DNA from: CAG-492 sp035388585
GTDB taxonomy: Bacteria; Bacillota; Clostridia; TANB77; CAG-508
Length of the DNA: 64,000 nucleotides
NCBI GenBank assembly: GCA_035388585.1
Contig: DAOOQE010000001.1
Span: forward strand, 42,375-106,374
Direction of reading: 5' to 3'
Positions 16,634 to 24,770 of this stretch are shown in pieces. Position numbers and translations under genes: made by a program. The notes below the pieces were generated by a model that searched no databases, was not told the DNA's origin, and saw only the letters and a list, made by a program, of their open reading frames with translations. Every line of letters begins with the position of its first letter. Position 1 is the first letter of the stretch.

Positions 16634-17089
16634 ATGGTACATGTAGTTTATTGTGATAATAAAGAGAAAGTTTTAGAAAAAATTTTAGATGGAAGTAAAA
16701 CCATGATAATTAGAGGTGCTGCTGGGAGAAAAATTCCACATAGTAGAGTTTTTATTAAAGAAGAATTGTATTTTATAGAAAAAGGATCAGGAATAATTAG
16801 CGCAAAAGCTATTGTTAAAGATGTACAAAATTTTGTTAAATTATCTGATGATGAAATAACAGATATAATTGAAAAAAATAATTCAAAACTTAATTTATCA
16901 GAAAAACAAAGACAAAGATGGCATAAAAAATGTTTGTGCTTAGTTGAATTTGATAAAGTAGAAAAAATTAATCCATTGAATTTAGATCATCAATCTAATA
17001 TGGATGATTGGCTTATAATTGAAAAAATTGAAGATGTGGTTGTTGGAACAAGTAAAAAATTTAATTATGATAATAGTAAAATGACCTAA
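16634..17089 (+). CDS. PUA/ASCH-like domain protein
   Basis: A 151-residue protein. The opening (KVLEKILDGSKTMIIRGAAG) and the strand-rich middle (ELYFIEKGSGIISAKAIVKDV) follow the layout of ASCH/PUA-like beta barrels: a short helix, a Gly-Ser-Lys-Thr turn, then a strand ending in Ala-Val-containing AKAIV. The end WLIIEKIEDVVVGTSKKF returns to the barrel. Such domains bind modified nucleotides or RNA. GGAGGT lies before the ATG. It is the last gene of the GNAT/HhH cassette. The assignment is by pattern only; EVE-like domains are an alternative. Confidence 0.55.
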   Translation: MVHVVYCDNKEKVLEKILDGSKTMIIRGAAGRKIPHSRVFIKEELYFIEKGSGIISAKAIVKDVQNFVKLSDDEITDIIEKNNSKLNLSEKQRQRWHKKCLCLVEFDKVEKINPLNLDHQSNMDDWLIIEKIEDVVVGTSKKFNYDNSKMT

Positions 17090-17158
17090 AATCAAAAAGC
17101 TTTAATTATTTTCAATACTATTTCAATCTCCAACATATATAATTTTAAAAGTGATAAA

Positions 17159-17236
17159 ATGAATATAGAATTATTAAAACCCAAACTCAGCCTAGCTCAT
17201 GCAACAGCTGAGACTTTTTTAAAAAATTCATTATAA
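17159..17236 (+). pseudogene. Diverged duplicate of the response-regulator N-terminus
   Basis: A 25-codon ORF beginning MNIELLKPKLSLAHATAET aligns with the first codons of the response regulator 150 bases downstream (MNILIIEDEFSLADAIAET). The flanking GTGATAAAATGAATATA is shared too. The receiver Asp region is absent and a stop follows after 25 codons. It is a truncated copy of the gene start made by local duplication. It has its own weak ribosome-binding site, so it may be translated. Confidence 0.7.
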
Positions 17237-17244
17237 AATTTAAA

Positions 17245-17317
17245 AGGTGATAAAATGAATATATTAATAAGGATGATAAAATGTATATATTAATAAAGGT
17301 AATAAAATGAATATATT
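17245..17317 (+). repeat. Triplicated translation start with overlapping micro-ORFs before the response regulator
   Basis: The unit AAGG(T)GATAAAATGAATATATTAATA occurs three times, with ATGs at 17255, 17281 and 17307; the third is the real start. The first ATG opens a 12-codon ORF ending at 17293, the second a 9-codon ORF ending at 17310. Each ORF overlaps the next start, the last one as ATGA with the response regulator. Ribosomes could therefore pass down a chain of coupled starts, which may set or dampen regulator expression. Confidence 0.8.
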
Positions 17318-17987
17318 AATAATAGAAGACGAATTCAGTCTTGCAGATGCAATAGCTGAGACCTTAAAAAAAGAAAAGTTTATTACAAAAATAATAGTAA
17401 ATGGTGAGGAAGGCGAAAATGAAGCCTTAACAAACATTTATGATTTAATTTTGTTGGATGTAATGCTTCCTCAAAAAAGTGGATTTGATATATTGAAGAA
17501 TTTACGAAATGAAAAAATAGAAACACCAATTATAATGCTAACAGCAAAATCTGAAATAGCAGATAAACTAAATGGATTAGAGCATGGCGCAGATGACTAT
17601 ATTACAAAACCATTTCATATGAGAGAATTATTAGCAAGAATAAAAGTTGTTTTAAAAAGAAAAATTAATATACATGATATAAATGTTCTAGAATATTGTG
17701 ACTTAAAATTAGATTTAAGAAATGGAAAAATGATTTGTAGCAAGACAGAAATTTCAATAAATGGAAAAGAATTAGAATTATTAGAAATATTATTAATAAA
17801 CAAAAATCAAATTTTAAATAGAGAAAAATTAGCAAATAAAATATGGGGATATAATAGCGAAACAGAGTATAATAATGTGGAAGTGTATTTATCGTTTTTA
17901 AGAAAAAAATTAAAGCTACTAAAATCAAAAGTTAAAATTAAGGCAGTTAGAGGAATTGGGTATAAATTGGAGGAAGAAAATGATTAA
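17307..17987 (+). CDS. OmpR/PhoB-family response regulator
   Basis: A 226-residue regulator. Receiver domain (1-120): acidic pair in IIEDEFSLAD, phospho-acceptor Asp in LILLDVMLPQKSGFDIL (about residue 50), Thr in MLTAKSE and Lys in YITKPFHMREL. C-terminal winged helix (about 130-225): LKLDLRNGKM, ELELLEILLINKNQILNREKL and the recognition segment NVEVYLSFLRKKLK, ending AVRGIGYKLE. It overlaps its histidine kinase by eight bases. By position it likely controls the downstream ABC exporter, a common arrangement for antimicrobial-peptide or lipid-stress sensing. The start region is duplicated upstream. Confidence 0.95.
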   Translation: MNILIIEDEFSLADAIAETLKKEKFITKIIVNGEEGENEALTNIYDLILLDVMLPQKSGFDILKNLRNEKIETPIIMLTAKSEIADKLNGLEHGADDYITKPFHMRELLARIKVVLKRKINIHDINVLEYCDLKLDLRNGKMICSKTEISINGKELELLEILLINKNQILNREKLANKIWGYNSETEYNNVEVYLSFLRKKLKLLKSKVKIKAVRGIGYKLEEEND

Positions 17988-19170
17988 AAAATTAAGCAAT
18001 AGAATTTTTTTGTTAATAATGGTATCTCTTTCAATAATTGTTATAGGAACAATAAGTGTTTTTACTATTTTAAATTATAATAATACAATTAATTCAACAA
18101 CATTTATGATGGATAGATTTATAGATGGAGGACCAAAAGTCAACCCGAAAACAAGGTTCGAAAATAGGTCTAAACAAGAAAACAATATTAATGGTTTATA
18201 TACATTTGTAATAGAAAATTCAGAAATAATAGCTGTTTCAAATACTATAGAAGATAAAACAATAAATGAATATGCAAATAAAATATCGAAATCAAAAAGC
18301 AAAAAAGGAATAATAGGTGATTATATTTATAAAACCAGAGATATAAATGAAAATACTAAAATTGTTTCTCTTATGGAAAATAAAAATACTATTTTACACA
18401 TTAAAATTGTATTTATTATTTCTGGTGCCTTGTTAATAATTTCTTTAATTTCGATTTATATAATTGCAAAAAAAGTTTCTAAAATTATTGTTAATCCTGT
18501 AGAACAAACTTTTGAAAAACAAAAACAATTTATATCTGATGCCTCACACGAGCTAAAAACACCACTTTCTGTTATTGAAGCAAATGCAGATGTACTGGAA
18601 AATGAAATTGGAAATAATAAATGGATAAAGTATATTCAAAATGAAGTAAATAGTATGGATAAATTAGTAAATGAATTGCTTTTACTTGCAAAAACAGAAA
18701 ATGTTGAGGAAATTAAGGAACAAGAAAAACTAAATTTATCTAATCAAGTAGAAATAATTCTTTCTATGTTTGAAAGCATGGCTTATGAAAAACGAGTTTG
18801 TATTAAAAGTAATGTTGCAAAAAATATTTTTTTAAATTGTAATAAACAAGATATAGAACATATTGTTTCTAATCTTATAGATAATTCAATTAAACATTCT
18901 AATTATAAAAAAGAAGTAGTAGTTAATTTGATAAAAGAAAAAAATGAAATAATATTAGATGTAAAAAATACAGGTGACCCAATTCCAGAAGAAGAAAAAG
19001 AAAAAATATTTGAGAGGTTTTATCGTGGTGATAAGTCTAGAAATAGAAATGAAAAAAGATATGGGTTAGGTCTTGCAATTGTTAAATCTATCGTAGAAAA
19101 ATATAATGGAAAAATTACTGTATTATATAAAGATAATTTTACAATTTTTAGAATTGTCTTACCAAATTAG
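17980..19170 (+). CDS. Sensor histidine kinase
   Basis: About 396 residues. One membrane helix near the N-terminus (FLLIMVSLSIIVIGTISVFTI), an extracellular loop of roughly 110 residues, and a second helix (IVFIISGALLIISLISIYII). The HisKA dimerisation helix has the phospho-acceptor in SDASHELKTPLSVIEAN. The ATPase domain shows N box NLIDNSIKHS, G1 DVKNTGDPIPEEE, F box FERFYRGD and G2 RYGLGLAIV. GGAGGAAG precedes the ATG at 17980, inside the end of the response-regulator gene, so I prefer it over upstream starts. There is no HAMP domain between TM2 and HisKA. It forms a two-component pair with the upstream regulator. Confidence 0.93.
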   Translation: MIKKLSNRIFLLIMVSLSIIVIGTISVFTILNYNNTINSTTFMMDRFIDGGPKVNPKTRFENRSKQENNINGLYTFVIENSEIIAVSNTIEDKTINEYANKISKSKSKKGIIGDYIYKTRDINENTKIVSLMENKNTILHIKIVFIISGALLIISLISIYIIAKKVSKIIVNPVEQTFEKQKQFISDASHELKTPLSVIEANADVLENEIGNNKWIKYIQNEVNSMDKLVNELLLLAKTENVEEIKEQEKLNLSNQVEIILSMFESMAYEKRVCIKSNVAKNIFLNCNKQDIEHIVSNLIDNSIKHSNYKKEVVVNLIKEKNEIILDVKNTGDPIPEEEKEKIFERFYRGDKSRNRNEKRYGLGLAIVKSIVEKYNGKITVLYKDNFTIFRIVLPN

Positions 19171-19179
19171 TATTTATAG

Positions 19180-19211
19180 GAATTATAAAAAATATTTTAT
19201 AATTCTTTTTT
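19180..19211 (+). terminator. Rho-independent terminator after the two-component genes
   Basis: GAATTATAAAA (19180-19190) and TTTTATAATTC (19195-19205) form a perfect 11-base-pair stem with a 4-base loop, followed by TTTTTT. It separates the kinase from the ABC exporter genes, so the exporter should have its own promoter within 19212-19345. Confidence 0.85.
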
Positions 19212-19345
19212 AATGTGTTTCAAAGTAATTCAATTTATTTTCTTGTTTTGGTTATTTTTTAAACGTATTTTAAATATTATTTCTTGTTTTTCAATTTTTC
19301 TTCAATGTTTGTAGATTATATTTATAATTAATAGGAGGTAAAAAA

Positions 19346-20902
19346 ATGTATATTTTAAAAAATAGCATTATTTCTATTGTTAGAAATAAAGGAAGGAATA
19401 TTTTAATTGGTATTATTATTCTTGTAATTGCGTGCAGTTCTACAGTTACATTAGCTATTAGAAATACAGCTAATAGACTTGTGAAAAATTATGAGGAATC
19501 ACATGATATTATTGCCAAGATTTCATTTAACAGAAAAGGTTTGGCTCAAAATTTTAAAGGTGGAGCAGATGCAAGAAAAGAAAATATAGAGGCATTTAAT
19601 AATATTGAATCTATTACAATAGACGATATAAAAAATTATGGAGATAGTGAGAACCTAAAAGGATTTTATTACATGTATTCTACATCACTAAACAGTGATT
19701 CATTAACAAAAGCTACAGATTCATTTGAATATGAAGTTGAAAACAGGCAAACTACTACAAATTCATCTAGTACAACTACAGGTGAAAACAATGGAACAGA
19801 AAGATTTGCAGGAGAAGGATTTAGACCAGAGAGAAGAACAACAATAAATAATAATACAACTACAGTAATAACAAAATCTAAAGAAATATTTCAAAGTTCT
19901 AGAAATTTAACAGGTGATTTTACTATTAATGGGTATTCTTCTTATGATGCAATGACTGATTTCGTGAATGGCACTCATAAAATAACAGAAGGAGAAATGA
20001 TTACAGGTTTTAATGTTTATGAATGTGTTATAAGTTCTGAGCTTGCGACATTAAATCAAATAAGTGTTGGAGATAATATAGAATTTAAAAATTCGAATTT
20101 AAGTAAAAAAACATATCAATTTAAGGTAACAGGTATTTATACAGATAATTCTAATACAGATGATACTCAAAATATGTATTCGAATTCTGTTAATAGCATA
20201 ATTACAGGAAGCGGAGTTATTGAGCTATTAGTTCAAGATGATAGTACACTTGTAACAAATATTACTCCATCTTTTATTATTAAAACCAAGGATAATGTGG
20301 AGAAGTTTACAGAAGAAGTAAAACAAAAAGGATTAAATGAATATTATGCAATTAATACAAATATTGAACAATTAGATACAGCAACAAAATCTATTAAAAA
20401 TGTAGAAACATTTGCAACAACTTTTCTAATAATTACATTAATTATTTCTGCAATTGTTGTAGTTGTAATTAACATGATAAATATTAGAGAAAGAAAATAC
20501 GAAATAGGTGTGTTTAGAACAATTGGTATTAGTAAGTTTAAGTTAACAATTCAATTTATTATAGAATTGTTTATTGTAAGTATTATAATGTTATCTATTG
20601 GAACCGTTTGTGGCAGTTTTCTTGCAAAACCAGTAGGTAATGAATTACTTAAAACTGAAATTGAAAATGTTAAGGTTGAAGAACAAGAAATATCAACTAA
20701 TTTTGGAAAAGGTCCAATGAATATGAATTTTAATACAAATGTTCAGGTTGAACAAATTAATTCAATAAATGCTGTAGTTGATTTTTACGTTGTTTTAGAA
20801 TTGATTGGTATAGGAGTGTTTCTAGTGTTATTAAGCAGTATTGCTTCAATGATTAGTATTCAGAGATTTAGTCCACTTACTATATTGAAAGAGAGGTCTT
20901 AA
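19346..20902 (+). CDS. MacB/FtsX-type ABC transporter permease
   Basis: A 518-residue permease with the MacB layout. One N-terminal helix (ILIGIIILVIACSSTVTLAI), a large extracellular domain of about 330 residues that includes a Thr/Asn-rich low-complexity tract (TTTNSSSTTTGENNGTE region) and three C-terminal helices starting at TFLIITLIISAIVVVVI. MINIRERKYEIGVFRTIGIS is the conserved FtsX cytoplasmic segment. AGGAGGT precedes the ATG. The ATPase gene follows two bases after the stop. The pair would export or extract a peptide or lipid-linked substrate, perhaps on command from the adjacent two-component system; the substrate is unknown. Confidence 0.9.
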   Translation: MYILKNSIISIVRNKGRNILIGIIILVIACSSTVTLAIRNTANRLVKNYEESHDIIAKISFNRKGLAQNFKGGADARKENIEAFNNIESITIDDIKNYGDSENLKGFYYMYSTSLNSDSLTKATDSFEYEVENRQTTTNSSSTTTGENNGTERFAGEGFRPERRTTINNNTTTVITKSKEIFQSSRNLTGDFTINGYSSYDAMTDFVNGTHKITEGEMITGFNVYECVISSELATLNQISVGDNIEFKNSNLSKKTYQFKVTGIYTDNSNTDDTQNMYSNSVNSIITGSGVIELLVQDDSTLVTNITPSFIIKTKDNVEKFTEEVKQKGLNEYYAINTNIEQLDTATKSIKNVETFATTFLIITLIISAIVVVVINMINIRERKYEIGVFRTIGISKFKLTIQFIIELFIVSIIMLSIGTVCGSFLAKPVGNELLKTEIENVKVEEQEISTNFGKGPMNMNFNTNVQVEQINSINAVVDFYVVLELIGIGVFLVLLSSIASMISIQRFSPLTILKERS

Positions 20903-20904
20903 AT

Positions 20905-21564
20905 ATGGGAATATTAAAATTAGATAATGTAGGTTATAGATACAAAGATGCAAAAAAAGATGATTTTGTTTTTAAAAACATAAATTATGAATTTGAACAA
21001 GGTAAAATGTACGCAATCAAAGGAAAAAGTGGTAGTGGTAAAACAACCTTGCTTTCTATTATAACAGGACTTGAAAAATGCACTGAGGGCAATGTTTTGT
21101 ATGATGGAAAAGATTTGGAAAAAATGAATTTAGATAAATATAGAAATACAGATATTGGGATTGTGTTCCAAAGTTATAATTTATTACCAAGATTTACAGC
21201 AATAGAAAATATTGTATTATCAATGGATGTTAGTAAATTAAAAATCAAAAACAAAAAAGATAAAGCACTTGAATTGATGAAAAGTGTAGGTTTAGATGAA
21301 AAACAAAGTAAAAGGAAAATTTTGAAGTTATCTGGTGGAGAACAACAAAGAATTGCAATTGCTAGAAGTTTGGCATATAATCCCAAAATTATAATTGCAG
21401 ATGAACCAACAGGAAACCTAGATAAAGATACAGAAAACGAAATCCTTAAAATATTCAGAAATCTAGCCAAAGAACAAAATAAATGTATTATTATTGTTAC
21501 ACATTCACAAAACATCTGCGAAAAGGTTGATTTTGTTTATGATTTGGCAAAATATTACAGATAA
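20905..21564 (+). CDS. MacB/LolD-type ABC transporter ATP-binding protein
   Basis: A 219-residue ATPase. Walker A GKSGSGKTTLLS (about residue 39), Q loop in IVFQSYNLLPRFTAIENI, signature LSGGEQQRIAIARSLA, Walker B IIIADEPTGNLD and the switch His in IIVTHSQN. The sequence type (LPRFTAIENI and ADEPTGNLD) is that of partners of MacB/FtsX permeases. It follows the permease with a two-base gap, so they form one operon and one transporter. Confidence 0.95.
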   Translation: MGILKLDNVGYRYKDAKKDDFVFKNINYEFEQGKMYAIKGKSGSGKTTLLSIITGLEKCTEGNVLYDGKDLEKMNLDKYRNTDIGIVFQSYNLLPRFTAIENIVLSMDVSKLKIKNKKDKALELMKSVGLDEKQSKRKILKLSGGEQQRIAIARSLAYNPKIIIADEPTGNLDKDTENEILKIFRNLAKEQNKCIIIVTHSQNICEKVDFVYDLAKYYR

Positions 21565-21599
21565 ACCAAGTTATAATAAAAGTATAAGAGAAAAAAATA

Positions 21600-21749
21600 T
21601 TTGAGAATAAATTAGAAGAATTAGGAATAAAGCATAAATTAATTAAACCACATACCTTAATACGTAACGAAAAAGTAGCAAGAAGTCATAGAAAAGATCA
21701 GAAAAACATACAGAATCATTTTATGAATTTGTTTCACATTGTTGACTAA
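21600..21749 (+). pseudogene. C-terminal remnant of a DDE (integrase-core) transposase
   Basis: This frame reads FENKLEELGIKHKLIKPHTL, then RNEKVARSHRKDQ and ends after about 49 codons. It closely follows the end of the rve integrase core of IS3/IS481-type transposases, where a Lys-Pro-x-Thr-Pro segment, a His/Asn-Gly-Lys-Val-Glu-Arg motif and a Ser-His-Arg motif occur. Here NGKVER has become NEKVAR, so the catalytic Glu is lost, and no upstream half or inverted repeat is visible. It is a decayed insertion-sequence fragment at the border of an accessory block. Confidence 0.75.
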
Positions 21750-21825
21750 GATACATTTTAATTATGCAATTTTCTAATTCTTTATTTTCTCTTTTATTTT
21801 TTCTGTCAAAATTAGTATAACCAAT

Positions 21826-22512
21826 CTAATTTTTCTTGTTTTTTATACTAGTGCAAATATCATATAATCGTTTTTCTAAATCTGTATTATATTCATTCTT
21901 AACTATAAAATCTATTTGCTTTTCGACTTTTTTAAATTGAGGTTCTATTGCCATATAACGAATATCTGGGACATCTTCTTTTGTTATTCCTTCATTACTC
22001 ATACGTTCCATAAGCATTGATTTTCTTTTACTCATATTAGCTTTTACTAAAATACGAGCTATTGCATTATTCCAATGACTTATTTGTGGTGCAGCATGCC
22101 ACTCAAAAACAACAAATGCTGGTTTTATTTTAGGATTATAAACCGCCTTTTGGTTAGAAATAAATCTATTATTATTGTTATTAAAGATATCAAAACAATT
22201 TAGAGCCTTTAATAGTTCGCTAAATTGCTTATCAACATATTTTTTGGTTAATTTAACAAGGGATTGTTCATTTTTTATTGTAGTATTATCACGAAAATAA
22301 TGTGAAAACCACTTCTGACCATCTTTTTTAGGTTTGTCTCCGAATTTAGCGTAGGTTTCTTCAGGAAATAGACCAACAAAATCAAACATAATTTCGTCCC
22401 CATGTATCGCAGGACAATCTAAAATTTTCGCTATTGTGTTAGAAACTGTTGTCTTTCCAGCACCACTATGCCCAGTTATAATTATAATAGATATTTCATT
22501 GTTTTTCCTCAT
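21826..22512 (-). CDS. P-loop ATP-binding protein (adenylate-kinase-like or AAA_33 type)
   Basis: A 228-residue protein with a near N-terminal Walker A, IIIITGHSGAGKTTVSN, followed by ILDCPAIHGDEIMFDF, the usual strand and acidic residue of P-loop kinases. The rest is largely helical (VDKQFSELLKALNCFDIF; WHAAPQISHWNNAIARILVKAN) and may hold the substrate lid. CTGGAGGG is placed for the ATG at 22512; the ATG at 22527 would overlap that site. It is transcribed opposite to the zeta-toxin genes. Function is unknown; a phosphotransferase acting on a small molecule or on nucleic acid is the family-based guess. Confidence 0.6.
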   Translation of the reverse strand: MRKNNEISIIIITGHSGAGKTTVSNTIAKILDCPAIHGDEIMFDFVGLFPEETYAKFGDKPKKDGQKWFSHYFRDNTTIKNEQSLVKLTKKYVDKQFSELLKALNCFDIFNNNNNRFISNQKAVYNPKIKPAFVVFEWHAAPQISHWNNAIARILVKANMSKRKSMLMERMSNEGITKEDVPDIRYMAIEPQFKKVEKQIDFIVKNEYNTDLEKRLYDICTSIKNKKN

Positions 22513-22564
22513 TAAACCCTCCAGCAATGGTATTATAGCACATAATAAATTAAAAATCTAATAA

Positions 22565-22594
22565 TTGACAAAAAAAGTTAAAAATGTTATATTT
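22565..22594 (+). promoter_or_regulatory. Promoter of the zeta-toxin module
   Basis: TTGACA at 22565-22570 and TATATT at 22589-22594, spacer 18. The transcript would start near 22601, which makes the ATG at 22612 a better start than the ATG at 22603, since the latter would be almost leaderless. Confidence 0.6.
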
Positions 22595-22611
22595 TAAAAA
22601 GGATGGTGAAT

Positions 22612-22860
22612 ATGGAAAATTATAATAGGTTACAATCCAAAGATGAAACAAAGATATTACAAGACTTGCAAGGACATACTTTTTTAAATGTTGCCATACA
22701 AATAATAACAGAGATAATCGCGGAATTTTCTATAGAAGGTAATAACTCTGCATTAAAGGAATTAGCCTTTGTAAGAGATGAAGTATTAAAAAATAATCCG
22801 AAATATGTTACTATAATACTAGATAAGCAAAGGAGAGAAAAATGGATAAAGACACTTTAG
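22612..22860 (+). CDS. Small protein upstream of zeta toxin, candidate antitoxin
   Basis: About 82 residues, helical and mildly acidic, with no recognised family. Its final 19 bases overlap the start of the zeta-toxin gene, the arrangement expected of an antitoxin-toxin pair. Residues LQGHTFLNVAIQIITEIIAEFSIEGN form a hydrophobic helix-turn-helix that could embrace the toxin, as epsilon antitoxins do, but length and sequence do not match epsilon or PezA closely. Antitoxin role is inferred from position alone. Confidence 0.65.
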   Translation: MENYNRLQSKDETKILQDLQGHTFLNVAIQIITEIIAEFSIEGNNSALKELAFVRDEVLKNNPKYVTIILDKQRREKWIKTL

Positions 22861-23720
22861 AAAAACTTTGCGAAAAATATAAACTTACTCCAGAAAAACA
22901 TTGTGAATGTTTACAAAGAATCATAAAAACCACATTTTATGGAAAAACACCTGTTGAAAAACCAGTGTTAAAAATTATCATGGCACAAACTGGAGCAGGA
23001 AAAAACAGTTTAACGGAACTTGCAATGAGAAAAAATCCAAATGCTGTTCTAGTTGCTGGTGATAATTGCAAGCCTTTTAGGCATGATGCTGTTGAATTAG
23101 CTCAAAAATATCCTACTGATTTCAATGCTATAACTAGATATGATTCTCATTTACACATGTTTGAGGTTTTTGAACAAGTTCGTAGTAATAATTATAATGC
23201 AATAGTAGAAAAGGCACCTTCAGTTAGTTTTAAAAATTTCTGGGGTGGTTATACAGTCCCTAATAATTATCAGATAGAATATGACATTTTAGCGGTTAGC
23301 GAATTAAACAGTGTTTTGTCCACAAGAGAACGTTATGAACAACAAATTTTATTTGGTGCAAAATCACCTAAGTTAACAGAATTAGAAAGACATGATGATT
23401 CGTTTGTTGCTCTTCAACAAGCAATGAATGAATTAGATGATATTGCTGTAAATGTTTATATTCGTGGAAATAGTAATGATAAAATTCCAATACAGGTTTA
23501 TCCAAATGTGCGTTTTCAAACAGCTAAACAATGCATGGATTATTATCGTGATATCGATAATCGAAATACATTAAAAGAATTTCCCAAAAGATACAGATTA
23601 TTAAGAAATCAAATGCTGCAACGTAATGCACCAAAAGAACAATTTGAACAAATAGTTGAAATATATAAACGCTATGAACAAATGCTCTATTTATATAGAG
23701 AAAATGATATAGAGAGATAA
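22842..23720 (+). CDS. Zeta-toxin family P-loop kinase
   Basis: A 292-residue protein. The nucleotide-binding loop is IIMAQTGAGKNSLTELAM (about residues 46-63), followed by NAVLVAGDNCKPFRHD, which matches the zeta/PezT segment holding the catalytic Asp and substrate-binding Arg. The EKAPSVS region corresponds to the family's Glu-containing strand. Zeta toxins phosphorylate UDP-N-acetylglucosamine sugars and so block peptidoglycan synthesis. The gene overlaps the preceding small ORF. A metallo-hydrolase follows 16 bases later, so three genes may be cotranscribed. GAGCAGGAAAAAA is typical; all P-loop residues for activity seem present. Confidence 0.82.
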   Translation: MDKDTLEKLCEKYKLTPEKHCECLQRIIKTTFYGKTPVEKPVLKIIMAQTGAGKNSLTELAMRKNPNAVLVAGDNCKPFRHDAVELAQKYPTDFNAITRYDSHLHMFEVFEQVRSNNYNAIVEKAPSVSFKNFWGGYTVPNNYQIEYDILAVSELNSVLSTRERYEQQILFGAKSPKLTELERHDDSFVALQQAMNELDDIAVNVYIRGNSNDKIPIQVYPNVRFQTAKQCMDYYRDIDNRNTLKEFPKRYRLLRNQMLQRNAPKEQFEQIVEIYKRYEQMLYLYRENDIER

Positions 23721-23736
23721 ATGAAGGGGGAAAATA

Positions 23737-24519
23737 ATGGAACTTATTGTTTTAGGAACTGGGAATGGAGGCGATCCATTATGTTATAATACTTGTTTTT
23801 GTCTCAAAAATAATTCACAATATTTCCTTGTTGATGGTGGTGGAGGTAATCAAATACTTTTACAACTAAAAACTGCCAATATAAATATATATGATATTCA
23901 TGATATTTTTATAAGTCATAATCATCCAGATCATATACTAGGGATTATTTGGGTACTAAAAAGAATATCTGGTGGTATGCGTAAAGGTAAGTATTATGGA
24001 GATTGTCGTATATATGGAAGTGATGAGTCTATTAATGCTATAAAGACTATGCGTGATTTGTTATTTGCAAAAAAAAATATTATAGACAGGGTAAAATTTA
24101 TTGTAGTTGAAGATGATGAAGAAAAAGATATTTGTGGTATGAGTGCTAAATTTTTTGATACAAAAGCTAATAAGGCTAAGCAATTTGGATTTAGTATAAA
24201 TGATAATTTTTTAGTTTTCACAGGTGATGAACCATTAGTAAAAGAAAATTTTTATAAATTTCAGAATTGTAAATGGTTATTGCATAATGCTTTTTGCCTT
24301 GAAAGTGACAAAGAGAAATATAATCCACATAGTATGTCTCATAGTACAGTAAAAGATTCTTGTGATATAGCTAATGAAATTTCAGCAAAAAACCTTTTGA
24401 TGTGGCATACGGAGATGAAATCTCTTGATACAAGAAAACAAAAATATACTAATGAGGCTAAACAATTATTTGATGGAAATATTTATGTTCCAGATGATAT
24501 GGAAGTTATTGAATTATAA
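23737..24519 (+). CDS. Metallo-beta-lactamase-fold hydrolase (ribonuclease Z / phosphodiesterase-like)
   Basis: A 260-residue MBL-fold protein. The metal motif reads FISHNHPDHILG (HxHxDH with Asn in the variable site), preceded by FLVDGGGGNQILLQL. Later ligands are in FTGDEPLVKEN (Asp) and LLMWHTEM (His); LHNAFCLESD lies between. This order fits the small beta-lactamase-fold hydrolases related to RNase Z or cyclic-phosphodiesterases. GGGGGAAA is the ribosome-binding site. Cotranscription with the zeta-toxin module is likely from the 16-base gap. The substrate is not evident. Confidence 0.82.
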   Translation: MELIVLGTGNGGDPLCYNTCFCLKNNSQYFLVDGGGGNQILLQLKTANINIYDIHDIFISHNHPDHILGIIWVLKRISGGMRKGKYYGDCRIYGSDESINAIKTMRDLLFAKKNIIDRVKFIVVEDDEEKDICGMSAKFFDTKANKAKQFGFSINDNFLVFTGDEPLVKENFYKFQNCKWLLHNAFCLESDKEKYNPHSMSHSTVKDSCDIANEISAKNLLMWHTEMKSLDTRKQKYTNEAKQLFDGNIYVPDDMEVIEL

Positions 24520-24667
24520 TTCATATACATTTATAAAGAGCAATGTTGGTAATAATGACATACCTTTATCAGTATTATTTTATTTTGATGTTGTATCAAA
24601 AACATTTAACTTAAAAAACTTTGACTTTAAATAGGACATGAAATCTAATCAACATAATATTTTAACA

Positions 24668-24702
24668 AAAATATCACTTTAGCTTGAAAAGTGGTATTTT
24701 TT
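24668..24702 (+). terminator. Rho-independent terminator after the metallo-hydrolase
   Basis: AAAATATCACTTT (24668-24680) pairs with AAAGTGGTATTTT (24688-24700) over 13 base pairs with one G-T, 7-base loop and a T run. Its right arm doubles as the -35 region of the next promoter. Confidence 0.85.
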
Positions 24703-24712
24703 ATGGTATAAT
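24684..24712 (+). promoter_or_regulatory. Promoter of the polysaccharide phosphoregulation operon, overlapping a terminator
   Basis: TTGAAA at 24684-24689 and TATAAT at 24707-24712, separated by 17 bases. The -35 box and spacer lie inside the right arm of the upstream terminator. Transcription would start near 24719, about 50 bases before the cpsC-like gene. Confidence 0.7.
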
Positions 24713-24770
24713 ATAGAAACATTTTAAAAACAAAAGACGGAAAATTAAAAAAGTATAAGGGGATGTAGAA

